Below are positions 1-8,022 of a stretch of DNA of 14,551 bases, in pieces. Within the stretch, counting starts at the first letter, position 1. Every line of letters starts with the position of its first letter. The position numbers and the translations under genes are program-made. The notes under the pieces are model-generated. The model was not told the origin of the DNA. It searched no databases and was given only the letters and a program-made list of their open reading frames with translations. This DNA comes from Tannerella sp. (GTDB lineage Bacteria > Bacteroidota > Bacteroidia > Bacteroidales > Tannerellaceae), in contig JAITBC010000051.1 of the NCBI GenBank assembly GCA_031283785.1, positions 1 to 14,551 on the forward strand, read 5' to 3'.

Positions 1-398
1 TAGGCTTGAAATATACTCAAAATATATATGATATACAAAATGACAAGGTCGATATTAGTAAATCAATGGCCGACAAGATAACAGTTGCGTTTCCTGATAT
101 TGACAAGAATTGGCTTCTGACTGGCGAGGGTAATATGTTGAAAGAAAATATCCGGCCAGGCGATATAGTGATGGGCACAGAAACTTCCGAACCTGCGCCC
201 ATCCCACAATCTATTTGGGAGTTGTTGAAACAACAGACAGACATTATTAAATCTCAACTGGAACAACAGAATGAACTTGTTAAATCTCAACAATTGCTCA
301 TTCATTCTCAGCAGACCGTCATTGAGAATCTCTCTTTATATACGGTCGGGAAACAAGATACTGCGGGCGATGCAAAAATTGCGCGTGCAAGAAGTTAA
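1..398 (+). CDS. XRE-type helix-turn-helix regulator, C-terminal part (5' truncated by window edge)
   Basis: The reading frame is open to the left edge (first full codon at 3), so this is the C-terminal part of a longer protein; the TTG at 6 is not a convincing start. The visible N-terminal stretch (YDIQN-KVDISKSMADKI..FPDI...WLLTGEGNML) matches the end of the DNA-binding domain of Bacteroidota XRE/phage-repressor-like regulators, which typically read WLLTGEG-ML after the last helix. It is followed by a Pro-rich linker (APIPQSIWELL) and a Gln-rich probable coiled coil (KSQLEQQNELVKSQQLLIHSQQ) that would dimerise it. Regulators of this form are common in Bacteroidota prophages and islands. Its position before the lipoproteins suggests it may control this region, but no operator can be assigned. 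Confidence 0.7.
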   Translation, partial: GLKYTQNIYDIQNDKVDISKSMADKITVAFPDIDKNWLLTGEGNMLKENIRPGDIVMGTETSEPAPIPQSIWELLKQQTDIIKSQLEQQNELVKSQQLLIHSQQTVIENLSLYTVGKQDTAGDAKIARARS

Positions 399-433
399 AT
401 ATAATCAGTATGTTCCCAGTAAAATGAATTACT

Positions 434-462
434 AATTTAAAATTATATATATATGAAAAAGA
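434..462 (+). repeat. Lipoprotein leader repeat, copy 1
   Basis: An AT-rich leader (AATTTAAAATTATATATAT) runs directly into ATGAAAAAGA, the start of the first lipoprotein gene. Nearly the same sequence precedes the other two lipoprotein genes (818-844 and 1601-1629). There is no Shine-Dalgarno motif, which is normal for Bacteroidota; an AT-rich unstructured leader is likely the translation-initiation signal. Confidence 0.6.
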
Positions 463-806
463 TTTTATTATTATTTACAGTATCAATACTGTTTACTCAA
501 TGTTCAAAAGATGGAGATTCCGAATCTCTCAACGGTACCACATGGAAATCTACTCAGGATGACCCTGATTATAAAGTGGAAGCATTTTTTGAATTTGGCA
601 AAACGACCGTTTTCATGTCATCTACCTATTCCGAACTGATAAACGGAAGCTGGGAAACAGGTAGTACACAAAACACCGGCATTTACGTTTATGACCCTCC
701 CGTAATCACGATTACCATAAACGGCGAAACCGAAACGGGTACAGTCAGTGGCCGCGAGATGACCTTTGTATTCGAAGACGAGGTCATAATATTCACCCAG
801 CAATAA
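453..806 (+). CDS. Small lipoprotein, unknown function
   Basis: A 117-residue protein with an N-terminal Lys pair, a hydrophobic stretch and a lipobox ending at Cys17 (LFTQC), so it is probably exported and lipidated. The residues after Cys (SKDGDSES) are acidic, as in many Bacteroidota lipoproteins sent to the outer membrane or cell surface. The mature part (LNGTTWKS..., repeated short beta-like segments, ending in FEDEVIIFTQQ) resembles small lipocalin-like or beta-barrel lipoproteins common in this phylum, but I recognise no named family. It is the first of three lipoprotein genes with a shared leader; the next starts 28 nt downstream. The start is set by the leader repeat and the signal peptide. 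Confidence 0.75.
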   Translation: MKKILLLFTVSILFTQCSKDGDSESLNGTTWKSTQDDPDYKVEAFFEFGKTTVFMSSTYSELINGSWETGSTQNTGIYVYDPPVITITINGETETGTVSGREMTFVFEDEVIIFTQQ

Positions 807-817
807 TACGCAAACTG

Positions 818-844
818 AATTTAAAATTAGATATATGAAAAAGA
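818..844 (+). repeat. Lipoprotein leader repeat, copy 2
   Basis: AATTTAAAATTAGATAT runs into ATGAAAAAGA. It is two bases shorter than copies 1 and 3 and has G in place of T, but is otherwise the same. It lies in the 28-nt gap between two lipoprotein genes. Confidence 0.55.
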
Positions 845-1380
845 TTATTTTATTTGCGGCAATGCTGCTTTTATTTGTCGATTGTAGAACTTATCGGGCG
901 TTTCCTGTATTTTCGCTTGACCGGGTGACGATAAACAACAATGTCCAAACGCAAGCCATCAGTGGAAATACATTTGAAAATGAGCAATTTTCAATTTCAA
1001 TTTCAGCGAATTATAACTTTCTTAGTCTTATGGTAGACAACAAGACGGCTATGAATCAATACCTAGTTTGGGATGAATCTTCGCTGGTTGATATAAAAGG
1101 CGTTTCTCAAAAGATAGTTCCGGGAGGTATCAGAAGAAGGGATGCCGAAAGGTCTACTGTGCCAACCCCGATACCGGAACGCTCAAAAATAAACGTCAGT
1201 GTATACCGTTCCGACGAAATCCCCTTCCTGCCAAAAACAGGCCGTAAGGGCAAACTAGTAAATTATTATAATAAGGAAATAGGGAATAAAATGAAACTGC
1301 ATCTACTGTTTCGGACAAGCGAAGGTGAACGCACCACCTGCGTGTGCGAATTAAAACTTGACAATATAAGACCAAGATAG
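835..1380 (+). CDS. Lipoprotein, unknown function
   Basis: A 181-residue protein with a signal peptide and a probable lipobox ending at Cys17 (LLFVDC; the Asp at -1 is less usual, so lipidation is less certain than for its neighbours). The mature part has a mid-protein beta-rich segment (ISISANYNFLSLMVDNKTAMNQYLVWDESS) followed by a basic stretch (GGIRRRDAERS) and a C-terminal strand (CVCELKLDN). The pattern of a short domain with a fixed-in-place Trp and 'V.NKT....LVWDESS' looks like small immunoglobulin-like or DUF-type periplasmic domains, but I cannot name one. It follows the first lipoprotein gene closely and shares its leader, so the two are probably co-transcribed. Confidence 0.7.
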   Translation: MKKIILFAAMLLLFVDCRTYRAFPVFSLDRVTINNNVQTQAISGNTFENEQFSISISANYNFLSLMVDNKTAMNQYLVWDESSLVDIKGVSQKIVPGGIRRRDAERSTVPTPIPERSKINVSVYRSDEIPFLPKTGRKGKLVNYYNKEIGNKMKLHLLFRTSEGERTTCVCELKLDNIRPR

Positions 1381-1426
1381 CAGACAATATAAATTTCGTG
1401 AATTAACAAAAAAACATTTACTATAG

Positions 1427-1443
1427 AGGCTGTTGGACAGCCT
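1427..1443. repeat. Short inverted repeat (AGGCTGT-tgg-ACAGCCT)
   Basis: Two perfect 7-nt arms flank a 3-nt loop, 46 nt after the second lipoprotein stop. There is no T-run after the stem on either strand, so it is a poor intrinsic terminator. The GAGGCTGT sequence resembles ends of insertion sequences or intergenic repeats of Bacteroidota, and may be a remnant. This and the following short ORF fill the 239-nt gap at 1381-1619. Confidence 0.4.
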
Positions 1444-1455
1444 AATTCGAGAAGT

Positions 1456-1566
1456 ATGATAGGAGATTATACACTTTGCCGGTGGATAGAAACAAGCTAT
1501 TATATTGCGTTATTTTTTGACGAAAATATGATTTGTCTGGGTATAAGCAATGAAACTAAAGCGTAA
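1456..1566 (+). CDS. Possible 36-residue ORF or gene remnant
   Basis: An ATG-to-TAA frame of 36 residues begins MIGDYTLCRWIETSYYIALF and ends NMICLGISNETKA. It lies alone between the second and third lipoprotein genes. It has no upstream leader like its neighbours, no signal peptide and no recognised domain. The amino-acid mix is protein-like, so it could be a small gene or a leftover of a longer gene whose other parts were lost, but chance cannot be ruled out. Confidence 0.2.
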   Translation: MIGDYTLCRWIETSYYIALFFDENMICLGISNETKA

Positions 1567-1600
1567 TTCTATCCTTGACTGAAATTTTGATTAAATCATT

Positions 1601-1629
1601 GATTTAAAATTATATATATATGAAAAAGA
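1601..1629 (+). repeat. Lipoprotein leader repeat, copy 3
   Basis: GATTTAAAATTATATATAT runs into ATGAAAAAGA and matches copy 1 at all but the first base of the leader. It is preceded by TTGATTAAATCA, which together with the start of the repeat forms a 12-nt near-direct repeat (TTGATT-AAA spaced by 12). Confidence 0.6.
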
Positions 1630-2477
1630 CTATTTTATTGTCAGCAATACTTTCCATAGTGCTTGCAGGGTGCAACAATGTCGAAAACTCAAACCGTTCA
1701 TCATTGAGAGCAGAATGTGACTCATTGAAAATAAAGATTGAATCTTTACGAGACTCAATATCTATTTTGAGGTTTTCGCCCTCCGATAGACTTTATCAAA
1801 TAAACACATTAATTTCCGAAGACAGATTTGATGAAGCAAGGAAGCAAATAATTGAACTGAAAGAGTTGTTTCCCTTATCTAATGAAGCGATAAAAAGCGA
1901 TGACTTAAACAATGTGATAACAAAAAAAGAAGAACAAAACAGAGCGGAAAATGCAAGGATAAAAGCTTTAGGATATAAAGTATTTCATGATAATACTACT
2001 GCAAATATAGGAGATGTTTCATTTGTTATGTCTGGGTTTACTTTTGGCAAAAAGTATACATTCGATTATTGTAGTGACGTAGGCGAATATTCATATATGA
2101 CAGCGGATAAGGATAATGTATATTTATTAGCCTCTTTATCCCTTTCCACTAAAGAAAAATATGCAAGTGTGCCAAACTTTAATTTATATATTATTGAAGA
2201 TGGTAATTTGAAGAAAATTTCGTATGTTACAGACGAGTATGCCTCATGGTCAAGCTATGGCGCTAAAATTGGTAATTACGATGATGACAGTCACGATTTT
2301 TCAAAAGTAAACACTGTTAAATATAAAATAGCAGCGGAAATCAGTATCGAGCAATCCAAACAGCCATTATTATTACTTGTCAAAAAGGAAGGTAATGAAG
2401 TAGGTGAAAGTTTGAGTATCGAAGATATAAAAAATGATTATATTGTTGTTAAAATATTGAATAGGGGTAAATTGTAA
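1620..2477 (+). CDS. Lipoprotein with coiled coil, unknown function
   Basis: A 285-residue protein with a clear lipoprotein signal peptide: MKK, hydrophobic core, lipobox LAGC with Cys18. After a short Ser/Asn linker comes a probable coiled coil (about 30-52, LRAECDSLKIKIESLRDSIS), then a helical TPR-like segment (about 60-90, RLYQINTLISEDRFDEARKQ...) and a charged Lys/Glu helix (about 105-120). The C-terminal two thirds (about 130-280) look beta-rich with several Tyr and Asp and form one domain that I cannot name. Its stop lies 23 nt before the ATG of the TerB-domain gene on the same strand, so it may be co-transcribed with that operon. Whether it works with the system or is separate cargo cannot be told from sequence. 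Confidence 0.72.
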   Translation: MKKTILLSAILSIVLAGCNNVENSNRSSLRAECDSLKIKIESLRDSISILRFSPSDRLYQINTLISEDRFDEARKQIIELKELFPLSNEAIKSDDLNNVITKKEEQNRAENARIKALGYKVFHDNTTANIGDVSFVMSGFTFGKKYTFDYCSDVGEYSYMTADKDNVYLLASLSLSTKEKYASVPNFNLYIIEDGNLKKISYVTDEYASWSSYGAKIGNYDDDSHDFSKVNTVKYKIAAEISIEQSKQPLLLLVKKEGNEVGESLSIEDIKNDYIVVKILNRGKL

Positions 2478-2500
2478 TTACGAATGATTTGAATTTGAAT

Positions 2501-4561
2501 ATGTTCTGGATTATATTGCTTATTCTCATACTTATACTTATTTTTGGATGGTGGGCTATCCCCATCATTATAATAGTTGTAACAGTAACCATCCTTGCTA
2601 CCCCCAAAAGACGTGGGACGGAAACTAAAAACCAACCCTATATTCATTCGGTGCCGGATAAATCCACATCCGAAAATAACGCTCGACGTTTTCGCTCAAT
2701 CAAAGATGTCCCAAACATTACAAATACTACTCCACATAAAAAACCGAAGAATCCACAAAAACCGAAGAATCCACATCCCTCAGCGAATACCGTTATAACC
2801 ACTCTTCCGCTCAAAAATGAACCATCTATTATAGACGTTACGCCAGTCAAAGAACCGGAAAATTCATATCCTCCAAAGAAACAAACCTTCGACGTCCCTT
2901 ATTGGGCGCATCAATATGTGTACTCATATTCGGAAATAAATAACGCCTCGCGTGAACAAAAGGATTTTTATTTTCACTTCAAAAACAGATTCTTAAATGG
3001 TGAATGTTTAGACCTAAACGGAAATCTAAATTATGCATTCATCTTATTGTTCGATTTATTGAATTACTACGATAAACATGGAGATATTGCGAAACTGGAA
3101 AATCAGTTGAAATTACTTGGACAATACTACCCCAAAACAAAATCGTATGCAAATTCCTTTCTGATTAAGCGGATGGAAAACGCAGGCGATTACGGAAGGG
3201 CGGCAAGAATCAGGGAAGAAGTATATGACTTCTGGAAGTTAGGCGTTAAATATAGGGAAATGTTAAACCTGGACTTGAATCAGGTTGAATTACTTAACAG
3301 TATCCTTTATTCCCACAATAACTTTAACGCGATAGATTTCTGTATGAAGGAGATTATCAAACTCTACCTTCCACTCGTGGATGAGCTAAAAAATAAATAT
3401 GTTCAGGAAGGCACAACGCTTGATGCCGAATTTGAATCCGTTGCCACTTTGATTGCCAAACAGAAATACAACTATCCGAAAGACTTAAATACAATAAATA
3501 AACACCTCGTAGATGGAGTTGTTTGCGAACTGCATTCTAATATATTCAGATACTGCGAAAACGCCGTCCGCGAGTTTTACGGCCATAAAAGGAAGATAAC
3601 CATAGATATTGATTACAAAACTAAAACGAAAGAATTATACGAGGCAAAAATATATTCTAAAATAACAGAATTGTTGCCGGATTTAGTCCTGAAAATAACA
3701 CAGCCCGACGACGCGACAGAAATAGAACTTAATTCTCAAAACACAACCCGATGGAAGACAAAATTTAAGATATTAACAGAAAACTATACCGACAATCCAA
3801 AAGAATTTGTAAATGCCGTCATTGCTCTCGGGAAACTCAACGAAAGCAACCCATCCGTAGAGGTTATATTTTTTGAGGCGTCAAAATTTATCGCCAAACA
3901 CGATAATATTTCTGCGCTATCCCTATACATACATTATTTGTATCACGACCTGGAATCTTCAACATTTGATAACCGGCAACTAACAAAAACAGTGCAGAAA
4001 AGTTTATTCAAAAACAATGAACAGGTGCGCGATTTCGAGACAATTGTAAGCAAACTTATCCAAAGCCGGGATTTAGATAAAGCATTAAAGGATGTTTCAA
4101 GTATATACGCCCAAAAAAGAAAGAAAATACAATTAAACGCTGATTCGGTCGAGGAGGTACGGCATCAACATTCCGGTACGGTAGAATTGTTGAACGAATA
4201 CCTGCAAGATGATTATGAAGACGAAAACAACGCAATAAAGACGCGGGAGATAAACAATGACGAAATCGAAATCGAAATAATTCAAAAGGCCATAAATGCC
4301 CCCACGTCGCCGTATATTTCTTCTATTCCGTTTTCGCCGGTACACATATCCCTGTTAGCCCTGTTTGCAAAAAACAATCTTTCCGTTTTGCAGTGCGAAA
4401 TAGAAACCTTTGCCAAATCAAAAGGATTATTCAAAAATCAGATAATCGAAAACGTCAATAGTGTTTGTTACGAGCAGTTGGACGATAATTTGATTGAGGA
4501 AGAAGATGATGAATATTATACAATTAACCCGAATTATTATCAAACAATATTAGTAAAATGA
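2501..4561 (+). CDS. Membrane-anchored TerB-N/TerB-C domain protein
   Basis: A protein of 686 residues from ATG at 2501; an upstream in-frame TTG at 2489 would add four residues, and I prefer the ATG. Order of parts: one or two closely spaced N-terminal hydrophobic segments (about 2-33, rich in Ile/Leu with a GWWAIP turn); a basic, Pro-rich linker with a KPKNP repeat (about 80-92); a TerB-N-like domain (about 130-250), seen in the YWAH start, FLNGECLDLNGNLNYAFILL and the following Leu-rich helices; a long helical middle; and a TerB-C-type end (about 610-686) with HISLLALFAKN, FAKSKGLF, LIEEEDDEYYTINPNYY. TerB-N/TerB-C proteins were described by Anantharaman, Iyer and Aravind (2012) in predicted DNA-processing operons with an ATPase and an SF2 helicase, exactly the neighbours here. 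The stop overlaps the next start (ATGA). It is probably the scaffold or sensor of the complex; no enzymatic motif is visible, and tellurite resistance should not be assumed. Confidence 0.8.
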   Translation: MFWIILLILILILIFGWWAIPIIIIVVTVTILATPKRRGTETKNQPYIHSVPDKSTSENNARRFRSIKDVPNITNTTPHKKPKNPQKPKNPHPSANTVITTLPLKNEPSIIDVTPVKEPENSYPPKKQTFDVPYWAHQYVYSYSEINNASREQKDFYFHFKNRFLNGECLDLNGNLNYAFILLFDLLNYYDKHGDIAKLENQLKLLGQYYPKTKSYANSFLIKRMENAGDYGRAARIREEVYDFWKLGVKYREMLNLDLNQVELLNSILYSHNNFNAIDFCMKEIIKLYLPLVDELKNKYVQEGTTLDAEFESVATLIAKQKYNYPKDLNTINKHLVDGVVCELHSNIFRYCENAVREFYGHKRKITIDIDYKTKTKELYEAKIYSKITELLPDLVLKITQPDDATEIELNSQNTTRWKTKFKILTENYTDNPKEFVNAVIALGKLNESNPSVEVIFFEASKFIAKHDNISALSLYIHYLYHDLESSTFDNRQLTKTVQKSLFKNNEQVRDFETIVSKLIQSRDLDKALKDVSSIYAQKRKKIQLNADSVEEVRHQHSGTVELLNEYLQDDYEDENNAIKTREINNDEIEIEIIQKAINAPTSPYISSIPFSPVHISLLALFAKNNLSVLQCEIETFAKSKGLFKNQIIENVNSVCYEQLDDNLIEEEDDEYYTINPNYYQTILVK

Positions 4562-5871
4562 CAGAAAATATCAAGCCCAAAGAGGCCACGGCCATTATTA
4601 ATTCCCTGACTGGTGGAGTAGTTCCGAAAATGGGGATCCAGCACATAACCGTTGGACGATCGGACGAAATCAAAGCAGCTTTATCTTCATTGGAAGATGT
4701 AAAAAACGGTCACAGTATCGTGAAATTCTGGATTGGAGATTTCGGTTCCGGGAAATCCTTCATGCTTCATCTAATCAACACAATCGCAATGAAGCAACGT
4801 TTTGTCGTATCGAATGCCGATTTTACACCGGAAAACCGCCTGTATTCCAATGACGGCAAGGCTGCAGCCCTTTATACGGCAATTATGGACAATGTCGCCA
4901 TACAAACCAAGCCGGAAGGAAACGCACTGCCCACTTTGCTGGAAAAATGGATTGAGCAGGTTATAGTAAAAACAGCGGAAACAAATAACATATCCCTGAC
5001 CGAAATCCGCAAAGAGCAATATCTGAATATCATTCAGTCTAACATCATAAAAACCGTCAATGAAATCACCGAGGTAGGCGGATTCGACTTTGCAACCGTG
5101 ATAATCAAATATTATACCGGCTACATGGACGGCGATGACCGGTTGCGGCGCAGTGCCCTGAAATGGCTAAAAGGCGAATATAGCACAAAAACCGAAGCGC
5201 GACAGGATTTAGGCGTAAGAGAAATCATTAATGACCAGAACTATTACGACATGCTCAAAAACTTTTGCAAACTGTTCGTAAGCATCGGGTACGGCGGATT
5301 CATGATTAATCTTGATGAAATGATAAATCTCTATAAAATCTCGACATCTGTAATGAGGGAGAAAAATTATGAGAAGATTCTTACTATCTACAACGACTGT
5401 CTGCAAGGCAAAATATCCAATTTGTATTTCAATTTCGCAGGCACGAAAGAAACGCTCGAAAATCCGCGTCGCGGCCTTTTCAGCTATGACGCACTAAAAA
5501 CACGCCTCGAATCCAACAAGTACGAAACAGCGGAAATACGCGATTTCGCCCAGCCGGTTATCCGCCTGTTTCCCCTCAATCACAATGAAATATTTGTACT
5601 TTTGCAAAAACTGTCGGAAATATTCAACTACAACTACAAAACGCACATTGACATCTCGAACGCCGAAATACTTCAATTTATGGAAGAAATGTTCAACAAG
5701 CCGGGAGCGTCCGAGTTTCTAACCCCCAGAGAAGTCATTCGCGACTTCCTGAATATATTGAATATTATACGTCAAAATCCGGAAGTGGACAAGAATAAAC
5801 TCTTTCGAGAAATGGAAATTTCAGACGAAAGACCGGACGAAAATCTTTTAGACAGCATCGAAGAACTATGA
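4558..5871 (+). CDS. BrxD-like P-loop ATPase (DUF2791/BREX ATP-binding-domain family)
   Basis: A 437-residue protein of about the usual size for BrxD-type ATPases. The N-terminus (AIINSLTGGVVPKMGIQHITVGR..E) is the typical start of the family. Walker A is GDFGSGKS (60-67, Lys66), followed by a FMLHLIN helix. Walker B is GGFMINLDEM (246-255, Asp253-Glu254). FNFAGT (291-296) fits a sensor-1 strand, and PRRG (303-306) plus the REVIRDFLNIL helix near 391-401 fit the C-terminal lid. In BREX types 2 and related systems, BrxD is encoded with the helicase BrxHI; here it is coupled by ATGA overlaps to the TerB-domain gene before it and to the helicase gene after it. This implies a stoichiometric complex, with the ATPase probably acting as a switch or loader on DNA. 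Exact substrate is unknown. Confidence 0.85.
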   Translation: MTENIKPKEATAIINSLTGGVVPKMGIQHITVGRSDEIKAALSSLEDVKNGHSIVKFWIGDFGSGKSFMLHLINTIAMKQRFVVSNADFTPENRLYSNDGKAAALYTAIMDNVAIQTKPEGNALPTLLEKWIEQVIVKTAETNNISLTEIRKEQYLNIIQSNIIKTVNEITEVGGFDFATVIIKYYTGYMDGDDRLRRSALKWLKGEYSTKTEARQDLGVREIINDQNYYDMLKNFCKLFVSIGYGGFMINLDEMINLYKISTSVMREKNYEKILTIYNDCLQGKISNLYFNFAGTKETLENPRRGLFSYDALKTRLESNKYETAEIRDFAQPVIRLFPLNHNEIFVLLQKLSEIFNYNYKTHIDISNAEILQFMEEMFNKPGASEFLTPREVIRDFLNILNIIRQNPEVDKNKLFREMEISDERPDENLLDSIEEL

Positions 5872-8012
5872 CGGCTTTCAGCCTGCTATCCGAACCCATA
5901 CGGAAATTTATTCGCGACAAAGGCTGGGAACAGTTACGCCCCATTCAGGAAGCGGCCATTACCCGAATCCTTTCTACGGACGACAACTATATCCTTTCGT
6001 CAAAAACAGCGTCCGGAAAAACCGAAGCGGCATTTCTTCCGATACTGTCAAAAGTAAATTTCGATGAGAGCGGCGTACAAGTTCTCTATATCTCCCCGTT
6101 GATTGCTCTGATAAATGACCAGTTTCTGCGTATTGAGGAACTTTGTAAATATCTTGATATAACAGTCACAAAATGGCATGGAGAGGCAAATAAAACACTA
6201 AAAAATAATCTGATACGAAATCCGAACGGGATAGTGCTGATCACGCCCGAATCCCTGGAAGCAATGTTCGTAAACAAACCATTCTATGTCAAAAGCATAT
6301 TTTCCAACCTGAAATATATCGTTGTCGATGAGATACATTCATTTCTTGGGACAGACAGGGGAACGCAACTAAAGTCAATTCTGTACCGGATGCGGAGCAT
6401 CAATTCCAAACCATTTGCCGTGACAGGACTGTCGGCAACCATCGGTAATTATGACGAAGCCAAAAAATTTACCGGAAATGAACTCAAAACAAAAGTGCTG
6501 GTTGACAGAACCGTCAAAAAAACAAATGTACTGTTCCGCTATTTCAAAAATGGAGGTGAAGAATTACCCTTAGACCTGTTGAAAGACTTGTATATAGAAA
6601 CAAAAGACAGTAAAGCGCTCATTTTCCCAAACAGTCGGGGGCGTGCGGAAGAGGTCGCAGTGAAACTCAAAAAGATTTCAAACAGGGTAAAAGGACATTC
6701 CAACTACTTTTCTCATCATTCATCAATTGACAGAGAAGTGCGGGAATATGTAGAACATTTCGCAAAAAACAATCACAGAAAAAACTTTTGCATATCCTGT
6801 ACATCTACTTTGGAATTGGGTATCGACATCGGAACGATTGATAAAGTAATTCAGATTGACGCCACGCATAGTGTTTCCTCGCTTGTACAAAGAGTTGGAC
6901 GAAGCGGACGGAAAGACGACGAATGCGCCAGCCTGTGCCTTTATGCTACCAACAAATGGGATTTACTCCAGTCCGTCGCGTGCTGGATTCTATACAGGGA
7001 AGGATATATTGAATCCGTTGCAATGCGCGAAAAACCTTATGACATTTTAGTGCATCAAGCACTTTCGACAGTAAAAAGCTTTTCGGGAATAAGATTAACG
7101 GACTTGGTGGAGCAACTCCATGACAACTGCGCTTTTAATCAAATTGCAATAAACGAAATAGAGCAAATACTTCATCACCTTATAGAAATCGACTTTTTGG
7201 AGCAAATACAACATGAAATCATTATTGGCGTCGAAGGGGAGAAGATTGTAAATAGCCGTGACTTTTACAGCGTATTCAAAACAGAAACGGCCTTCAAAGT
7301 TATTAATGCCGGCAAAATAATCGGGGAAATTCCTTTTTCCCCTCAAGTTGTAGAAGATGCTAATATCTTGCTTGCCGCAAGAATCTGGAAAATAAAGTAT
7401 ATCGACCTGAAAGCAAAAAAGATTGACGTAATACCCGCAAAAGACGGCAAAAAACCATTCTTTTGCGGTACAGGAACTTCAATTGATTCCAAAATACGGG
7501 AAAAGATGCTTGAAATAATCTGTGACAATGCAGACTATGATTTTCTTGACCAGCCCGGATATGATGAAATAGAACAGCTTCGCAGGGATTTCTCCGTTTT
7601 TAAGCTTCAAAATGCGCAAATAAACAGGCCGCTGTTGCAAACAGAAAATCATTTGCAATTTTTCTCTTTCGCAGGAACAGGGATAAATCACACTCTGCAA
7701 CTGCTCTTTGACATCGCCGGCATTGAAAATTCCCCGAATGAAGACAACAGTTCGTTTGATATTGGCGGAATTTCAAAAAAAGAATTTTTATCGAAATGGA
7801 ACATGCTGTACCAGTATATTTCAGGAATAGATACTCACATTGACCGTTTTCTAAAAAAGAATCCGACGTTGCTGGATTTTTCAAAATACGGATGCTATTT
7901 GCCGGAAGAATTACAAACCAGACTGCTAAAAAACAGATATTTTGATATTGAACAAACGGAGTTGTTTGTAAAAACGATTGAGATAGTAACGAATGAGATA
8001 GACAATAAGTGA
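5868..8012 (+). CDS. BrxHI/Lhr-like DExH-box SF2 helicase
   Basis: A 714-residue superfamily 2 helicase. Visible motifs in order: RPIQEAAI (24-31, Q-like), motif I KTASGKTEAAF (46-56, Lys51), Ia SPLIALINDQ (76-85), Ib TPESLEA (126-132), motif II DEIH (154-157), III SAT (189-191), IV LIFPNSRGRAEE (251-262), V TSTLELGIDIG (312-322) and VI QRVGRSGR (341-348). All catalytic residues are intact. The DEIH box and LELGIDIG place it with Lhr/BrxHI-type helicases. The C-terminal half (about 360-714) has Lhr-like winged-helix and WYL-free helical parts, ending in a KYGCYLPEELQ..L signature common in this group. It overlaps the ATPase gene by ATGA, and the K+ channel gene follows after 10 nt. It is expected to unwind or translocate on DNA for the system; polarity and substrate cannot be read from the sequence. 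Confidence 0.88.
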   Translation: MTAFSLLSEPIRKFIRDKGWEQLRPIQEAAITRILSTDDNYILSSKTASGKTEAAFLPILSKVNFDESGVQVLYISPLIALINDQFLRIEELCKYLDITVTKWHGEANKTLKNNLIRNPNGIVLITPESLEAMFVNKPFYVKSIFSNLKYIVVDEIHSFLGTDRGTQLKSILYRMRSINSKPFAVTGLSATIGNYDEAKKFTGNELKTKVLVDRTVKKTNVLFRYFKNGGEELPLDLLKDLYIETKDSKALIFPNSRGRAEEVAVKLKKISNRVKGHSNYFSHHSSIDREVREYVEHFAKNNHRKNFCISCTSTLELGIDIGTIDKVIQIDATHSVSSLVQRVGRSGRKDDECASLCLYATNKWDLLQSVACWILYREGYIESVAMREKPYDILVHQALSTVKSFSGIRLTDLVEQLHDNCAFNQIAINEIEQILHHLIEIDFLEQIQHEIIIGVEGEKIVNSRDFYSVFKTETAFKVINAGKIIGEIPFSPQVVEDANILLAARIWKIKYIDLKAKKIDVIPAKDGKKPFFCGTGTSIDSKIREKMLEIICDNADYDFLDQPGYDEIEQLRRDFSVFKLQNAQINRPLLQTENHLQFFSFAGTGINHTLQLLFDIAGIENSPNEDNSSFDIGGISKKEFLSKWNMLYQYISGIDTHIDRFLKKNPTLLDFSKYGCYLPEELQTRLLKNRYFDIEQTELFVKTIEIVTNEIDNK

Positions 8013-8022
8013 AATAATCCTC

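Noticed and set aside
2501..4561. Tellurite-resistance gene
   Set aside because: TerB-N/TerB-C domains share a name with ter genes, but no terC, terD, terZ or other ter genes are present, and the neighbours are an ATPase and a helicase.
4558..8012. A BREX system
   Set aside because: Only the BrxD-like and BrxHI-like parts are seen; no BrxC, PglX methylase or PglZ is encoded in the window, and the TerB gene fills the position before BrxD.
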